This document shows, piece after piece, positions 41,137 to 49,598 of a stretch of DNA of 64,000 nt (position 1 is its first letter; each line of letters begins with the position of its first letter). Both the position numbers and the translations under genes were made by a program. Under the pieces are notes generated by a model. It had not been told where the DNA came from. It worked only from the letters and a program-made list of their open reading frames with translations, and did not search any database. Origin of the DNA: Cytophagaceae bacterium (GTDB taxonomy: Bacteria > Bacteroidota > Bacteroidia > Cytophagales > Flexibacteraceae); contig CANGYH010000001.1 of the NCBI GenBank assembly GCA_947458545.1, forward strand, positions 310,001-374,000, given 5' to 3'.

Positions 41137-43032
41137 CTACAAAATTGTAGTCTCTAGTCGCTTCTCGTTGCCGCAATTGTCTCGAATTACGAACTCAAAT
41201 CTTCCTGGGCCTGCCAGATCCACCTCGTCTTCCGTTATCCAGACCAGGTTGCGCTTGTGATCGTACTGCATGGCCAGGGTCTTCTTGTTCAGGTATGCAT
41301 GAAAGTCGGCAATGCCGCTCAAATTATCGCTAACCAGTATGCGGACGCCCTTTCTGCCAGCCTGCACCATGCGGGCTAGGGGAGGCGTGCTGTCTGTAAG
41401 CAACCTGTATTTGCCCAGATATTTGGTCTCAAAGCACAGAGAATCGCCCCTTATCTCTGTTTTCAACCATTTGAGCCTGCCGCCGCTCTCTAGGTAAAAT
41501 GCCTGCTTAGAGGTTATGCCACCGTTAAACCTGGCCTTCACATCCAGGTAGGTAAACATGGGCTGGTCAGCCGGGCCGAGCGTAAACACACCGTCTTGTG
41601 GTTTGCCCTCTACGGCCAGGTAGCAGGTGTCAAACAGGGTAGAAAGTCTGAAGTTTATCTGCCAGTCAGATGAAACCGCTCGAAAGGCCTGCCCACTGGG
41701 TATGGCTCCCACCAGCTTAGTAGCCACTTTGTAACCTGGCCCCCCGATGCTGTCTGGCACGCCGAGCCTTAAGTCGTAGAGGTAGGTGTTCTTGCCTCCT
41801 TGTACATACCGCGGAGGCAGGTAAAACCAGCGCGGGCCTACAAAAACGCCCATAGAGTCTAAGAAAGTCGCCGGGCCAGCCGCTTCGATTTTCAGCACAT
41901 TCTCTGAGACATCGAAACCAATCTTGGGAGGGCTATTAGAAGCCTTGGCAGCAGCATAGAGCGGATCTGCCACCATTTTATAGGTGCCGCTCAAGCGGCA
42001 TTTGTTGCCGTAAGCATCATAGCAGATAATCTCGTAGCGGTGCAGGCCAGTATCAGCCTGGCTGATAAACCCACGGCGCGAAGCATCCCTACCGAAGGCC
42101 ATGGCGTTGCCGTCGTCCTGAAAAATCTTCTGGTAACGCTCACCCGTAGCCCTAAAAAGCTCATAATCTATATGAACGTTGATGTGCCCTGTCTGCCTAA
42201 AGGCGAACCTCTCAATGTTAACGCTGTACACCTCTCGGTCGTCTATCCGCAGCTCTATGCAGGTAACCCCCGTGTGCTGGGTGCCATTGTTGATTCGATC
42301 TCTGGCCAATACCTCAAACCCGAATGACCCCTGGGCTGTGAAGGTGCCGGCAGTATAGTTGTGATTTCCAAGGTGCTTCACAGGTATTCGGGCCAAGCCA
42401 TAGCTGCCATTGGCCCGGCTGTTGATTCCAAACGTCCTAACGTATAAGCCTGATATATAGGGCGAAAGGCGGTCTTCTATCTCTGCAAAGCCAAAGTGCA
42501 TAGGATTTAGCACAATGTCGTTGGTATCGCGGATCTCGTAATGCAGGTGTGGCCCGCCCGAGCTGCCCGAGTTGCCGCTCAGCCCAATAACCTCTCCCTT
42601 CTGCACCTTATAAAGTCCTGCCGCTGGGTAAAGCTCTACTTCAAAGGCGTCTTTGTCTCGCTGTTCGGCGTTTGCCAGGGCTTGGAGGTCTGCTCTAAAA
42701 TCCTCGAGGTGGGCATAAACCGTCACCAAGCCATTGGCGTGCTTTACATGCAGCATGTTGCCATAACCGTGGCTGCTTACCTGTACATAACTCACATAGC
42801 CGTCGGCACTTGCATACACGGGCAGGCCAGTTCGGTAACCTGTCCGGATGTCCAGCCCGCCGTGGAAGTGGTTGGTGCGCAATTCGCCCATGTTGCCCGT
42901 CAGGCTTGTACGCTTGCCGGGCTCAATGGGGTAAAGCAACGGAGACTGACCAAAAGCCTCTGCCCAAAGGCCAAATAAAGCCAGGGCAGCAACCTTAAGC
43001 GGCCACTTGCACCTTGAAAAAAAGCTGGCCAT
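41137..43032 (-). CDS. M23-family (LytM) secreted metallopeptidase
   Basis: 631 residues from the ATG at 43032, giving a signal peptide ending AEAFG; the longer frame to 43137 lacks one. The LytM domain comes first, at about 40-180: the zinc-site motifs are NHFHGGLDIRTG and GPHLHYE, with HVKHANGLVTVYAHL between them. The remaining 430 residues are beta-rich, probably Ig-like, with no known catalytic motif. Most LytM proteins have the catalytic domain at the C-terminus; an N-terminal one with a long tail is a Bacteroidota form. It should cleave peptide bridges of peptidoglycan or activate an amidase. The gene overlaps the FAH-family gene by 38 bases. Confidence 0.9.
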   Translation of the reverse strand: MASFFSRCKWPLKVAALALFGLWAEAFGQSPLLYPIEPGKRTSLTGNMGELRTNHFHGGLDIRTGYRTGLPVYASADGYVSYVQVSSHGYGNMLHVKHANGLVTVYAHLEDFRADLQALANAEQRDKDAFEVELYPAAGLYKVQKGEVIGLSGNSGSSGGPHLHYEIRDTNDIVLNPMHFGFAEIEDRLSPYISGLYVRTFGINSRANGSYGLARIPVKHLGNHNYTAGTFTAQGSFGFEVLARDRINNGTQHTGVTCIELRIDDREVYSVNIERFAFRQTGHINVHIDYELFRATGERYQKIFQDDGNAMAFGRDASRRGFISQADTGLHRYEIICYDAYGNKCRLSGTYKMVADPLYAAAKASNSPPKIGFDVSENVLKIEAAGPATFLDSMGVFVGPRWFYLPPRYVQGGKNTYLYDLRLGVPDSIGGPGYKVATKLVGAIPSGQAFRAVSSDWQINFRLSTLFDTCYLAVEGKPQDGVFTLGPADQPMFTYLDVKARFNGGITSKQAFYLESGGRLKWLKTEIRGDSLCFETKYLGKYRLLTDSTPPLARMVQAGRKGVRILVSDNLSGIADFHAYLNKKTLAMQYDHKRNLVWITEDEVDLAGPGRFEFVIRDNCGNEKRLETTIL

Positions 43033-43600
43033 CCAAAAAGCCCTCCAGCACGTCGCCCGCTGTGAGAGCGCCCACACCTGCGGGTGTGCCGGTAAACACA
43101 TAATCTTCTGGCAAGATGGTGAAATAGCGGCTGGCATAGGCCAAAAGGGCAGGTATAGGCGTCAGCATCAACCTAGAGTCTCCGCTTTGCCTTTGCGTTC
43201 CGTTTATGTGTAGGCTGAAGTTAAAATGATCGTCTGCCTTGGCTGGCAGAGCTGCTGTGCTTACCAAGGCGCTTCCGTCAAATGCCTTGGCTTTTTCCCA
43301 AGGTAAGCCTTGCGCCTTTAGTTCGTCTTGCACATCTCGGGCCGTAAAGTCTAGCCCGAGCGATACGGTATGCAAGGCTTGGCTTGCTTGCTCAATGGTG
43401 GCGTTTTTCAGCGGTGCCTTTACCTGCACAACCAGTTCGCACTCAAAGTGGATTTGATTGGCAAAAGCAGGTAAGTGGAAGACATCACCCCAAAGCCGTG
43501 CCGTATCGGGTTTGATGAACAGCAGCGGCTCGGCAGGCACGGCATTGCCCAGCTCTTGGGCATGGGCGGCATAGTTGCGCCCTACGCAGATAAATTTCAT
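42995..43600 (-). CDS. Fumarylacetoacetate hydrolase-family protein
   Basis: 201 residues, the short single-domain FAH form. Motifs are KFICVGRNYAAHAQE, FECELVVQV with the metal-binding acids, GLDFTARDVQ, KAKAFDGSA and DYVFTGTPAGVG. Enzymes of this form act as acylpyruvases or oxaloacetate decarboxylases; the substrate here cannot be told. It starts in the four-base ATGA overlap with the exonuclease gene. Confidence 0.92.
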   Translation of the reverse strand: MKFICVGRNYAAHAQELGNAVPAEPLLFIKPDTARLWGDVFHLPAFANQIHFECELVVQVKAPLKNATIEQASQALHTVSLGLDFTARDVQDELKAQGLPWEKAKAFDGSALVSTAALPAKADDHFNFSLHINGTQRQSGDSRLMLTPIPALLAYASRYFTILPEDYVFTGTPAGVGALTAGDVLEGFLDGQLFFKVQVAA

Positions 43601-44403
43601 GCAGATAGCTTTTGGCTAAGGCGTATCTGGCTCACCTTCCGCTTGGTATCTACCGGAAAGTCTCTGTCCATGATCCAGTCGTAATAGTATGGGTCTTTGG
43701 CAAATATGTCCAGCACTTTCTCGCCCCGGTGTTTGCCAAAGTTGAAAACCGGGTCACCTTTGTCTGTTTTGCCGATAAAGCCGGCCAAGTCAATGTGTTG
43801 CGTGGCAAAGTTTTGATGCAGGGTCGGAATGTCGTTCAATACCCGCTCATGGTCAGGAGACTCAGGGTCTTCTGCATAGCGAAGAAGTTGCTCTTGCAGT
43901 ACCCTGAAAGAGGCCAGCGTATCCGTTTCTGCCGTGTGCGCTTGGCCAAGCTCAGATATGTCTGCGCCCGTGTAGAACTTGTAAGCCGCCGCCAGATTAC
44001 GCTTCTCCTTCGCAAAGAAGATGCGCTGGGCATCCACCAGGCAGCGCTCTTCATACTCAAACTCGATGCCGGCACGGTCAAACTCTTCTATCAGTATCGG
44101 CAGGTCAAACCGAATCACGTTAAAGCCGGCAATGTCGCAACCTTCCAAAAAGTCTGCCAAAGACTTTGCCACCCGCTTAAAGGTGGGGCACTCCTGCACG
44201 TCGGCATCGGTAATGCCATGAATCGCCGTCGCCTCGGCCGGTATAGGTATGGTTGGGTTGAGGCGCCGCGTCTTCATTTCCATCTCTCCCATCGGCATCA
44301 GCTTCAGGATAGAAATTTCAATGACCCTGTCTTTAACAAGGTTTAGCCCTGTAGTTTCCAGGTCTAAAAACGCCAGCGGTTTTTTAAGATTCAGCCGCAC
44401 CAT
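43597..44403 (-). CDS. DEDDh 3'-5' exonuclease with ExoX-like C-terminal domain
   Basis: 268 residues from the ATG at 44403. The exonuclease domain shows LDLETTGL (Asp14, Glu16), GFNVIRFDLPIL, and AHTAETDTLAS with the final His and Asp. The C-terminal piece VFNFGKHRGEKVLDIFAKDP with YYDWIMDRDFP matches the small tail of exodeoxyribonuclease X-like proteins. It probably trims DNA 3' ends in repair. Start and upstream stop overlap by one base (TGATG). Confidence 0.92.
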   Translation of the reverse strand: MVRLNLKKPLAFLDLETTGLNLVKDRVIEISILKLMPMGEMEMKTRRLNPTIPIPAEATAIHGITDADVQECPTFKRVAKSLADFLEGCDIAGFNVIRFDLPILIEEFDRAGIEFEYEERCLVDAQRIFFAKEKRNLAAAYKFYTGADISELGQAHTAETDTLASFRVLQEQLLRYAEDPESPDHERVLNDIPTLHQNFATQHIDLAGFIGKTDKGDPVFNFGKHRGEKVLDIFAKDPYYYDWIMDRDFPVDTKRKVSQIRLSQKLSA

Positions 44404-45752
44404 CAGTTGTAGAGAGAGGCAATGTCTAGTCCGCCCAGATGCCCGCTGCTCATCCACAGCCATACGTCGCTGTGGGCATGCTGGGTATAAAAGGCTTTTA
44501 GCTCGTCGGCGTTGCTCAGCACCACAAGGCCCTGCTTGCCAAAGCTGGCCAAAGCGGCGTCGGCCGTCAGGCCCTTACCTTTTTTCTGAAGCACGTCGGC
44601 ATCGAGGTAGATGGCTGCGGTTGGTAGCGCATCTAATGAGCCTTTGTATTGGGCTATGTAATCGGGGTTTAGGCTAGAAAATGTATGCAGTTCCAATACA
44701 CCAACGGCGGCCTTGCCGGCATGTTTCTGAGCGACGGCCTCTACCGTTGCTCGCACTTTGCTAGGCGCATGGGCAAAGTCGCGATAGACGACCGGGCCAG
44801 CTACATGAAGGCGCTCAAGCCTCTTTGCTGCCCCTTTAAACGTCTGCACCGCCGCATAAAACTCCGCCTCCTGGATACCGAGCAAGGCCGTAGCCTCTTT
44901 GGCAGCCTGGATGTTAGACATGTTGTGGTCGCCAAAAAACGATACCTCGTAACGGTGCCCTTCTTTGTCCACTAAGTAGGTCTTGCCACCTTCGTACACA
45001 TGTGGATGCGCCTTATAAGGGGTTGGGGTAACGTCTGGCCGCTCCTTGTTGCAGATAACCGATACAATCGGGTCATCGTCGTTAAATATTAGAGCGCCTC
45101 CCTTCGGGCTGGCATCTGCCAGATGGTCAAACTGCCGCACATAGCTGTTCAGGGTAGGGAAGACGTTGATGTGATCCCAGGCAATGCCAGATATCACCGC
45201 TATGTGGTGCTTATAGCTCAAAAACTTGGGGTGCTCGTCTTGGCAACTGGCAAAGTACTCGTCGCCCTCTATCACGATAACGGGCGCATCTGCATCCAGG
45301 CGGATGGGATTGTCGAAGCCTTCTACGGTTGCGCCTACCAGGTAGTTGAATTTGCGCCCTGCAGCCTTCAGCACGTGCATGATCATGCTGGTGATGGTCG
45401 TTTTGCCGTGGCTGCCCGCAACAACCACGCGCTGCATATCTTGAGCCAGCTCAAAAACAAATTGAGGATACGAGCAGATTTTTAGGCCCAAACGCTTTGC
45501 TGCTGCTAGCTCTGGGTTATCTGCCTTGGCATGCATGCCAAGTACCACCAAATCTATCTCGTCAGAGATTGCGGCAGGGTTCCATCCCTGGTAAGCGGGC
45601 AGTAGGCCGTGGTTGGCCAGGCGGGTGCGGCTAGGCTCATAAATCTCGTCGTCAGATCCTGTCACTTTCCAGCCAAGGCGCTGGGCTTCAATGGCAAGGC
45701 TGTGCATGGCACTACCGCCAATGGCTATAAAATGGGCGTGTTTCGTTTTCAA
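44403..45752 (-). CDS. mpl: Murein tripeptide ligase Mpl
   Basis: 449 residues from a TTG at 45752 (KTKHAHFIAIGGSAMHSLAI follows). An earlier TTG at 45773 is overlapped by a -7 box and so is unlikely to be translated; GTG at 45758 is another option. The Mur-ligase P-loop is GSHGKTT (113-119); EGDEYFAS and SGIAWDHINVF follow. Mpl joins recycled L-Ala-D-Glu-DAP tripeptide to UDP-MurNAc. It heads a run of seven overlapping or close genes that includes an M23 wall peptidase. Confidence 0.9.
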   Translation of the reverse strand: MKTKHAHFIAIGGSAMHSLAIEAQRLGWKVTGSDDEIYEPSRTRLANHGLLPAYQGWNPAAISDEIDLVVLGMHAKADNPELAAAKRLGLKICSYPQFVFELAQDMQRVVVAGSHGKTTITSMIMHVLKAAGRKFNYLVGATVEGFDNPIRLDADAPVIVIEGDEYFASCQDEHPKFLSYKHHIAVISGIAWDHINVFPTLNSYVRQFDHLADASPKGGALIFNDDDPIVSVICNKERPDVTPTPYKAHPHVYEGGKTYLVDKEGHRYEVSFFGDHNMSNIQAAKEATALLGIQEAEFYAAVQTFKGAAKRLERLHVAGPVVYRDFAHAPSKVRATVEAVAQKHAGKAAVGVLELHTFSSLNPDYIAQYKGSLDALPTAAIYLDADVLQKKGKGLTADAALASFGKQGLVVLSNADELKAFYTQHAHSDVWLWMSSGHLGGLDIASLYN

Positions 45753-45770
45753 GCACACAAGGTTTGGGGC

Positions 45771-45778
45771 CAAAGTTA
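45771..45778 (-). promoter_or_regulatory. Candidate -7 box of the mpl operon
   Basis: The minus strand reads TAACTTTG, a full match to TAnnTTTG. Transcription would begin near 45767, leaving a leader of about 15 bases to the TTG at 45752 and ruling out the TTG at 45773. Confidence 0.45.
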
Positions 45779-45885
45779 GCCGCCTTGGCCGATAGCCTTC
45801 TGTTGCAGGCCCTACTTGTGGCCTTGGCCATCAATAGCACAGCCATCAGTGGATAAGTTGTGGATTTTACCCTTGCAACCATCTG

Positions 45886-45893
45886 TACTTTTG
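45886..45893 (+). promoter_or_regulatory. Candidate -7 box of dnaB
   Basis: TACTTTTG matches TAnnTTTG fully and ends only six bases before the dnaB ATG at 45900, so the message would have almost no leader. The -33 element is not clear. Confidence 0.45.
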
Positions 45894-45899
45894 TAGGCT

Positions 45900-47462
45900 A
45901 TGGATGACAAGAAGGTTACCCGCTCTCCGCGCACCAAACTGCCTACCATGAGGCCCGCCGGCACCGAACTTTACGATACTGGCCAGGCCAAGCCCCAGGC
46001 CATAGAAATCGAAGAGGCTGTTCTAGGGGCCTTGCTGCTAGAAAAGCGCGCCCTCGACGAGGTAGCCGACATTCTGCAGCCCGACCACTTTTACAAAGAG
46101 GAGCACCAGATGATCTACGGCGCCATTATGGCGCTGTTTGGCAACAACGAGCCCGTTGATGCCCTTACCGTCGGCACGGAGCTTAAAAAGCAACGGAAGT
46201 TCGATTTCGTAGGCGGATACCCTGCCCTTACCCGGCTTACGGCCCGGGTAAGCTCGGCGGCCAACATCGAGTACCATGCCCGCATCATCGTAGAGCGTGC
46301 TATGAAACGCGAGCTCATCCGGATAGCCGCCGAAGCCCACCGAGACGCCTATGACAGCTCAACCGACGTCTTCGAACTGCTCGATAAGACCGAAAACGAC
46401 ATCTTCCAGCTCACGGAGGGCTCTATCAAGAAGAACTACCAGAGCGTGGGCACCGTCCTGAGCCAGGCTATAGACGAACTGGAGGGCCGTAAAAACCAGA
46501 AGGGCGGCCTCACCGGCGTAGGCTCTGGGTTCATGGCTTTGGACAGGCAGACCAACGGTTGGCAACGGTCAGACTTTGTAATCGTGGCCGCGCGCCCGGC
46601 CATGGGCAAAACCGCGTTTGCCCTGAGTTGTGCCCGCAACGCAGCCGTAGAGTTTAAAAAGGGGGTAGTCGTATTCAGCCTCGAGATGTCTAGCGTGCAG
46701 CTTGTCAACCGCCTTATCTGTGCCGAGGCAGAGCTAGAAAGCGACAAGATCAAAAAAGGCAGCCTTGCCCCCTACGAGTGGCAGCAACTTAACTCCAAAA
46801 CGGCGGCCCTGGCCTCGGCCCCCATTTTTATTGACGACACCCCCGCGCTATCCATCCTGGAGCTGCGGGCCAAGTGCCGCAGGCTTAAAAGCCAGCACGA
46901 CATCGAGCTTATCATCATAGACTACCTCCAATTGATGACAGGAGACCAGTCTAAGGCCGGCAACCGCGAGCAGGAGATTGCCTCCATATCGCGCTCGCTC
47001 AAAAACTTGGCCAAGGAGTTAAACGTCCCTGTCATTGCCCTCTCTCAGCTCAGCCGTAACGTAGAGCAGAGAACAGGCGGCAAAAAGCCGCAACTGTCAG
47101 ACCTGCGCGAGTCAGGCTCGCTAGAGCAAGATGCCGATATGGTAATCTTCCTCTACCGGCCAGAGTACTACGGCATAACCCAAGACGAAGAAGGCAACAA
47201 CCTAGAGGGCCTGGGCGAGATCATCATCGCCAAGCACCGCAACGGCGACGTAGGATCTGTCTTCCTCAAGTTTATAGGCAAATTCACCAAGTTTGAAGAC
47301 CAGCCAGACTTCGCCTCGGGCGGTGGTAATGTGGGCTTTTCTACGGCGCTACCAGATACGGGCCGCAGCATCCCGTCTGAGTTCGACCTGCCCCCTGCCT
47401 ATGGCAACGGCTTGCCACCCAGCCTGCCGGCATTGCCTCCAGACAACGACGTACCCTTTTAG
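45900..47462 (+). CDS. dnaB: Replicative DNA helicase DnaB
   Basis: 520 residues. The N-terminal domain is at about 35-140, and the RecA-like C-domain has Walker A ARPAMGKTAF (Lys237), Walker B LIIIDYLQLM, and QLSRNVEQR plus DLRESGSLEQDADMV. It unwinds DNA at the fork. The last 50 residues are a Pro/Gly-rich tail ending PDNDVPF, which resembles the acidic tip of single-strand binding protein (DDDxPF). The start sits six bases after a -7 box. The stop interlocks with the convergent TPR gene (TTAG, 47459-47462). Confidence 0.96.
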   Translation: MDDKKVTRSPRTKLPTMRPAGTELYDTGQAKPQAIEIEEAVLGALLLEKRALDEVADILQPDHFYKEEHQMIYGAIMALFGNNEPVDALTVGTELKKQRKFDFVGGYPALTRLTARVSSAANIEYHARIIVERAMKRELIRIAAEAHRDAYDSSTDVFELLDKTENDIFQLTEGSIKKNYQSVGTVLSQAIDELEGRKNQKGGLTGVGSGFMALDRQTNGWQRSDFVIVAARPAMGKTAFALSCARNAAVEFKKGVVVFSLEMSSVQLVNRLICAEAELESDKIKKGSLAPYEWQQLNSKTAALASAPIFIDDTPALSILELRAKCRRLKSQHDIELIIIDYLQLMTGDQSKAGNREQEIASISRSLKNLAKELNVPVIALSQLSRNVEQRTGGKKPQLSDLRESGSLEQDADMVIFLYRPEYYGITQDEEGNNLEGLGEIIIAKHRNGDVGSVFLKFIGKFTKFEDQPDFASGGGNVGFSTALPDTGRSIPSEFDLPPAYGNGLPPSLPALPPDNDVPF

Positions 47463-47770
47463 GACGACAGCTCTGCCATCAGCGCGTTAATTTCCCGCAG
47501 GGTCTTTGCTTCGCCCTGTGCCATGGCAACGCTGGCTCCGGTGCGCAGATAGGCAAGGGCCTCTTGCTCCTTTTCAACCTCATAGAGCCAGGTAGCAAGT
47601 TGATAGTAAGTTGGCAAATAATCGGGGCAGTTTAAGGCCAGGTCTTTTAGTTTTGCAATGCCTTCTGCGGCATCGTTTTTGCCCGTTTCTAAGGCGATGG
47701 CATAGGCAAAAAAGGGATCTGTCGGATTTTCTGCCTGCATTTGCCGCAACATTTCTAGCCGGTCTGCCAT
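47459..47770 (-). CDS. Small TPR-type protein
   Basis: 103 residues from the ATG at 47770 (MADRLEMLRQMQAENPTDPF); a longer frame to 47995 lies antisense to etfB and is discarded. It contains PTDPFFAYAIALE, CPDYLPTYYQLATWLYE and EALAYLRTG segments, as in a conserved single-unit TPR protein of Bacteroidota. No signal peptide. Likely a small adaptor; no function is known. It is divergent from etfB, 57 bases apart. Confidence 0.85.
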   Translation of the reverse strand: MADRLEMLRQMQAENPTDPFFAYAIALETGKNDAAEGIAKLKDLALNCPDYLPTYYQLATWLYEVEKEQEALAYLRTGASVAMAQGEAKTLREINALMAELSS

Positions 47771-47811
47771 TGTATAAGTAACCCACGTCGCCGCTATCTC
47801 GGGCGACCTTC

Positions 47812-47819
47812 CAAATCTA
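47812..47819 (-). promoter_or_regulatory. Candidate -7 box of the TPR gene
   Basis: The minus strand reads TAGATTTG, a full match to TAnnTTTG, about 40 bases before the start codon. No clear -33 element. Confidence 0.35.
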
Positions 47820-47827
47820 ACCCACAC

Positions 47828-48565
47828 ATGAAAATTCTGGTCTGCATCACGCACGTTCCGGACACGGTGAGCAAAATCACCTTTTCTGACAACAACACTA
47901 GGCTGAACCCTGCCGGCATCCAGTTCATCATAGGCCCCTACGATGACTACGCCCTGGCCCGCGCCGTGGAGATTAAAGAAGCCAATGGAGCCCAAGTAAC
48001 GGTGCTCAACGTTGGCAAAGCAGATACAGAGCCCACCATTCGCAAAGCGTTGGCCATCGGTGCAGATGATGCCGTCCGCATTGACGTAGAACCTCAGGAT
48101 GCTTTCCAGGTAGCAAGGCTGATTGCTGATTACGTTAAGGCCAACCCTTTTGACCTGGTCTTAATGGGTCGTGAGTCTATCGACTACAACGGTGGGTTGG
48201 TGCACGGCCTCGTGGGCGAGCTTCTCGGTTGGCCATCGGTGTCACCCGTGATGAAGCTTGACCTTAACGGAACTACCGCTACTATGGCCAAAGAGGTAGA
48301 AGGTGGCAAAGAATACGTTGAGCTTACACTGCCCTTCGTGGCCGGTTGCCAAGAGCCTATTGCGGAGTGGAAGATCCCCAACATGCGTGGCATCATGTCT
48401 GCACGCACAAAGCCCCTGCAGGTACTGGCTGACACCGGCGCAGCCCTCAGTTCGGAGGTTACCTCTTTCGATTTGCCTCCTGCCAAGAGCGCCGTAAAAA
48501 TCATCCCCTCAGACGCTGCCGAGCAGCTCATCAACCTACTGCACACAGAAGCCAAGGTTATCTAA
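47828..48565 (+). CDS. etfB: Electron transfer flavoprotein, beta subunit
   Basis: 245 residues, full-length. The sequence starts MKILVCITHVPDTVSKITF, has GPYDDYALARAVEIKE, GRESIDYNGGLVHG and the ETF-beta signature near the end (EWKIPNMRGIMSARTKPL). With EtfA it carries electrons from acyl-CoA dehydrogenases to the quinone pool through ETF-quinone oxidoreductase. etfA follows after 44 bases. Confidence 0.96.
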   Translation: MKILVCITHVPDTVSKITFSDNNTRLNPAGIQFIIGPYDDYALARAVEIKEANGAQVTVLNVGKADTEPTIRKALAIGADDAVRIDVEPQDAFQVARLIADYVKANPFDLVLMGRESIDYNGGLVHGLVGELLGWPSVSPVMKLDLNGTTATMAKEVEGGKEYVELTLPFVAGCQEPIAEWKIPNMRGIMSARTKPLQVLADTGAALSSEVTSFDLPPAKSAVKIIPSDAAEQLINLLHTEAKVI

Positions 48566-48609
48566 ACCTGGCTAAACTACAGCGCACATTTATTGAAAAG
48601 ACACCGATT

Positions 48610-49569
48610 ATGAAGACGTTGGTTTTTGTTGAGTTTGAAGCCGGCAAGGTTAAAAAGTCTGCCCTCGAGGCCATTTGCTTTGGCCGCCAGATTGCAGCCG
48701 GCCCTGTGGCAGTAGTTGCAGCTGCCCCCGCGGGTACAGACTTTGCCCCGTTAGGCGCCTATGGTGTAGACCAGGTGCTCCACATCGCCGACCCTGGGTT
48801 TGATATGCCTGAGGCACAACCTTTGGCCACCGCCCTTGCCCAGGCAGCAAGCCAGCTAGGTGCCGATGCCATCTTGCTGCCCAAAACAAGCCTGACCGAC
48901 GCTACCGCTCCACGCCTGGCTGCAAAACTTGGCGCGGCCGTAGCCTCTAACGTCATGGCTATTGTTGACGCTACCCCGGGCAACTTCACCGTAAAGCGTT
49001 CTGTGTTTACGGGTAAAGCCTTTGCCCAAACCAGGCTTGCGGGCGGCAAGGTCGTGCTTACCATTAAAAAGAACAGCATTGATGTTGCAGAGGGTAATGC
49101 CTCGGCCGTTAGCGTTGAGACCTTCGCCCCAAGCATCCCAGCCTCAGACCATGCCGTAAAGCGCATCTCTGTAGAAAAAGCCACCGGGCAGGTGCTATTG
49201 CCCGATGCTGAAATCGTCGTATCCGGCGGCCGTGGCATGAAGGGCCCAGAGAACTGGGGCCTGATTCAAGACCTGGCTGATGCCCTGGGTGCTGCCACAG
49301 GTTGCAGCAAACCCGTATCAGACATGGACTGGCGCCCACACCACGAGCACGTTGGCCAAACGGGTATCAAGGTGAGCCCCAACCTCTACATTGCTGTGGG
49401 CATTTCTGGTGCCATTCAGCACGTGGCGGGCATAAACTCAAGCAAAGTCATCGTTGCAATTAACAAAGACCCAGAGGCTCCCATTTTCAAAGTGGCAGAC
49501 TATGGTATCGTAGGCGACGCTTTTGAGGTGCTACCAAAATTGACGGCAGCCGTCAAAAACCTGAACTAG
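48610..49569 (+). CDS. etfA: Electron transfer flavoprotein, alpha subunit
   Basis: 319 residues. The C-terminal FAD-binding domain is clear: VSGGRGMKGPENW, GQTGIKVSPNLYIAVGISGA, HVAGINSSKVIVAINKDPEA and ADYGIVGDAFEVLPKL. The N-terminal domain is the usual adenine nucleotide alpha-hydrolase fold. It is the partner of EtfB; both are followed by a DUF151 gene, a linkage I believe is common in the phylum. The stop codon lies inside a hairpin (49569-49586). Confidence 0.96.
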   Translation: MKTLVFVEFEAGKVKKSALEAICFGRQIAAGPVAVVAAAPAGTDFAPLGAYGVDQVLHIADPGFDMPEAQPLATALAQAASQLGADAILLPKTSLTDATAPRLAAKLGAAVASNVMAIVDATPGNFTVKRSVFTGKAFAQTRLAGGKVVLTIKKNSIDVAEGNASAVSVETFAPSIPASDHAVKRISVEKATGQVLLPDAEIVVSGGRGMKGPENWGLIQDLADALGAATGCSKPVSDMDWRPHHEHVGQTGIKVSPNLYIAVGISGAIQHVAGINSSKVIVAINKDPEAPIFKVADYGIVGDAFEVLPKLTAAVKNLN

Positions 49570-49586
49570 GCCCCATATTTGGGGCC
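49569..49586 (+). other. Hairpin at the etfA stop
   Basis: GGCCCC, six bases, GGGGCC form a six-pair stem directly after the etfA stop. No T run follows, so it may slow RNA decay or reduce readthrough into the next gene rather than end the transcript. Confidence 0.4.
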
Positions 49587-49598
49587 CGGAAACTGCAA

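Noticed and set aside
43612-44346. Long open frame on the plus strand opposite the exonuclease gene
   Set aside because: Its sequence is the antisense of a clear DEDDh exonuclease, has no family features and no start context.
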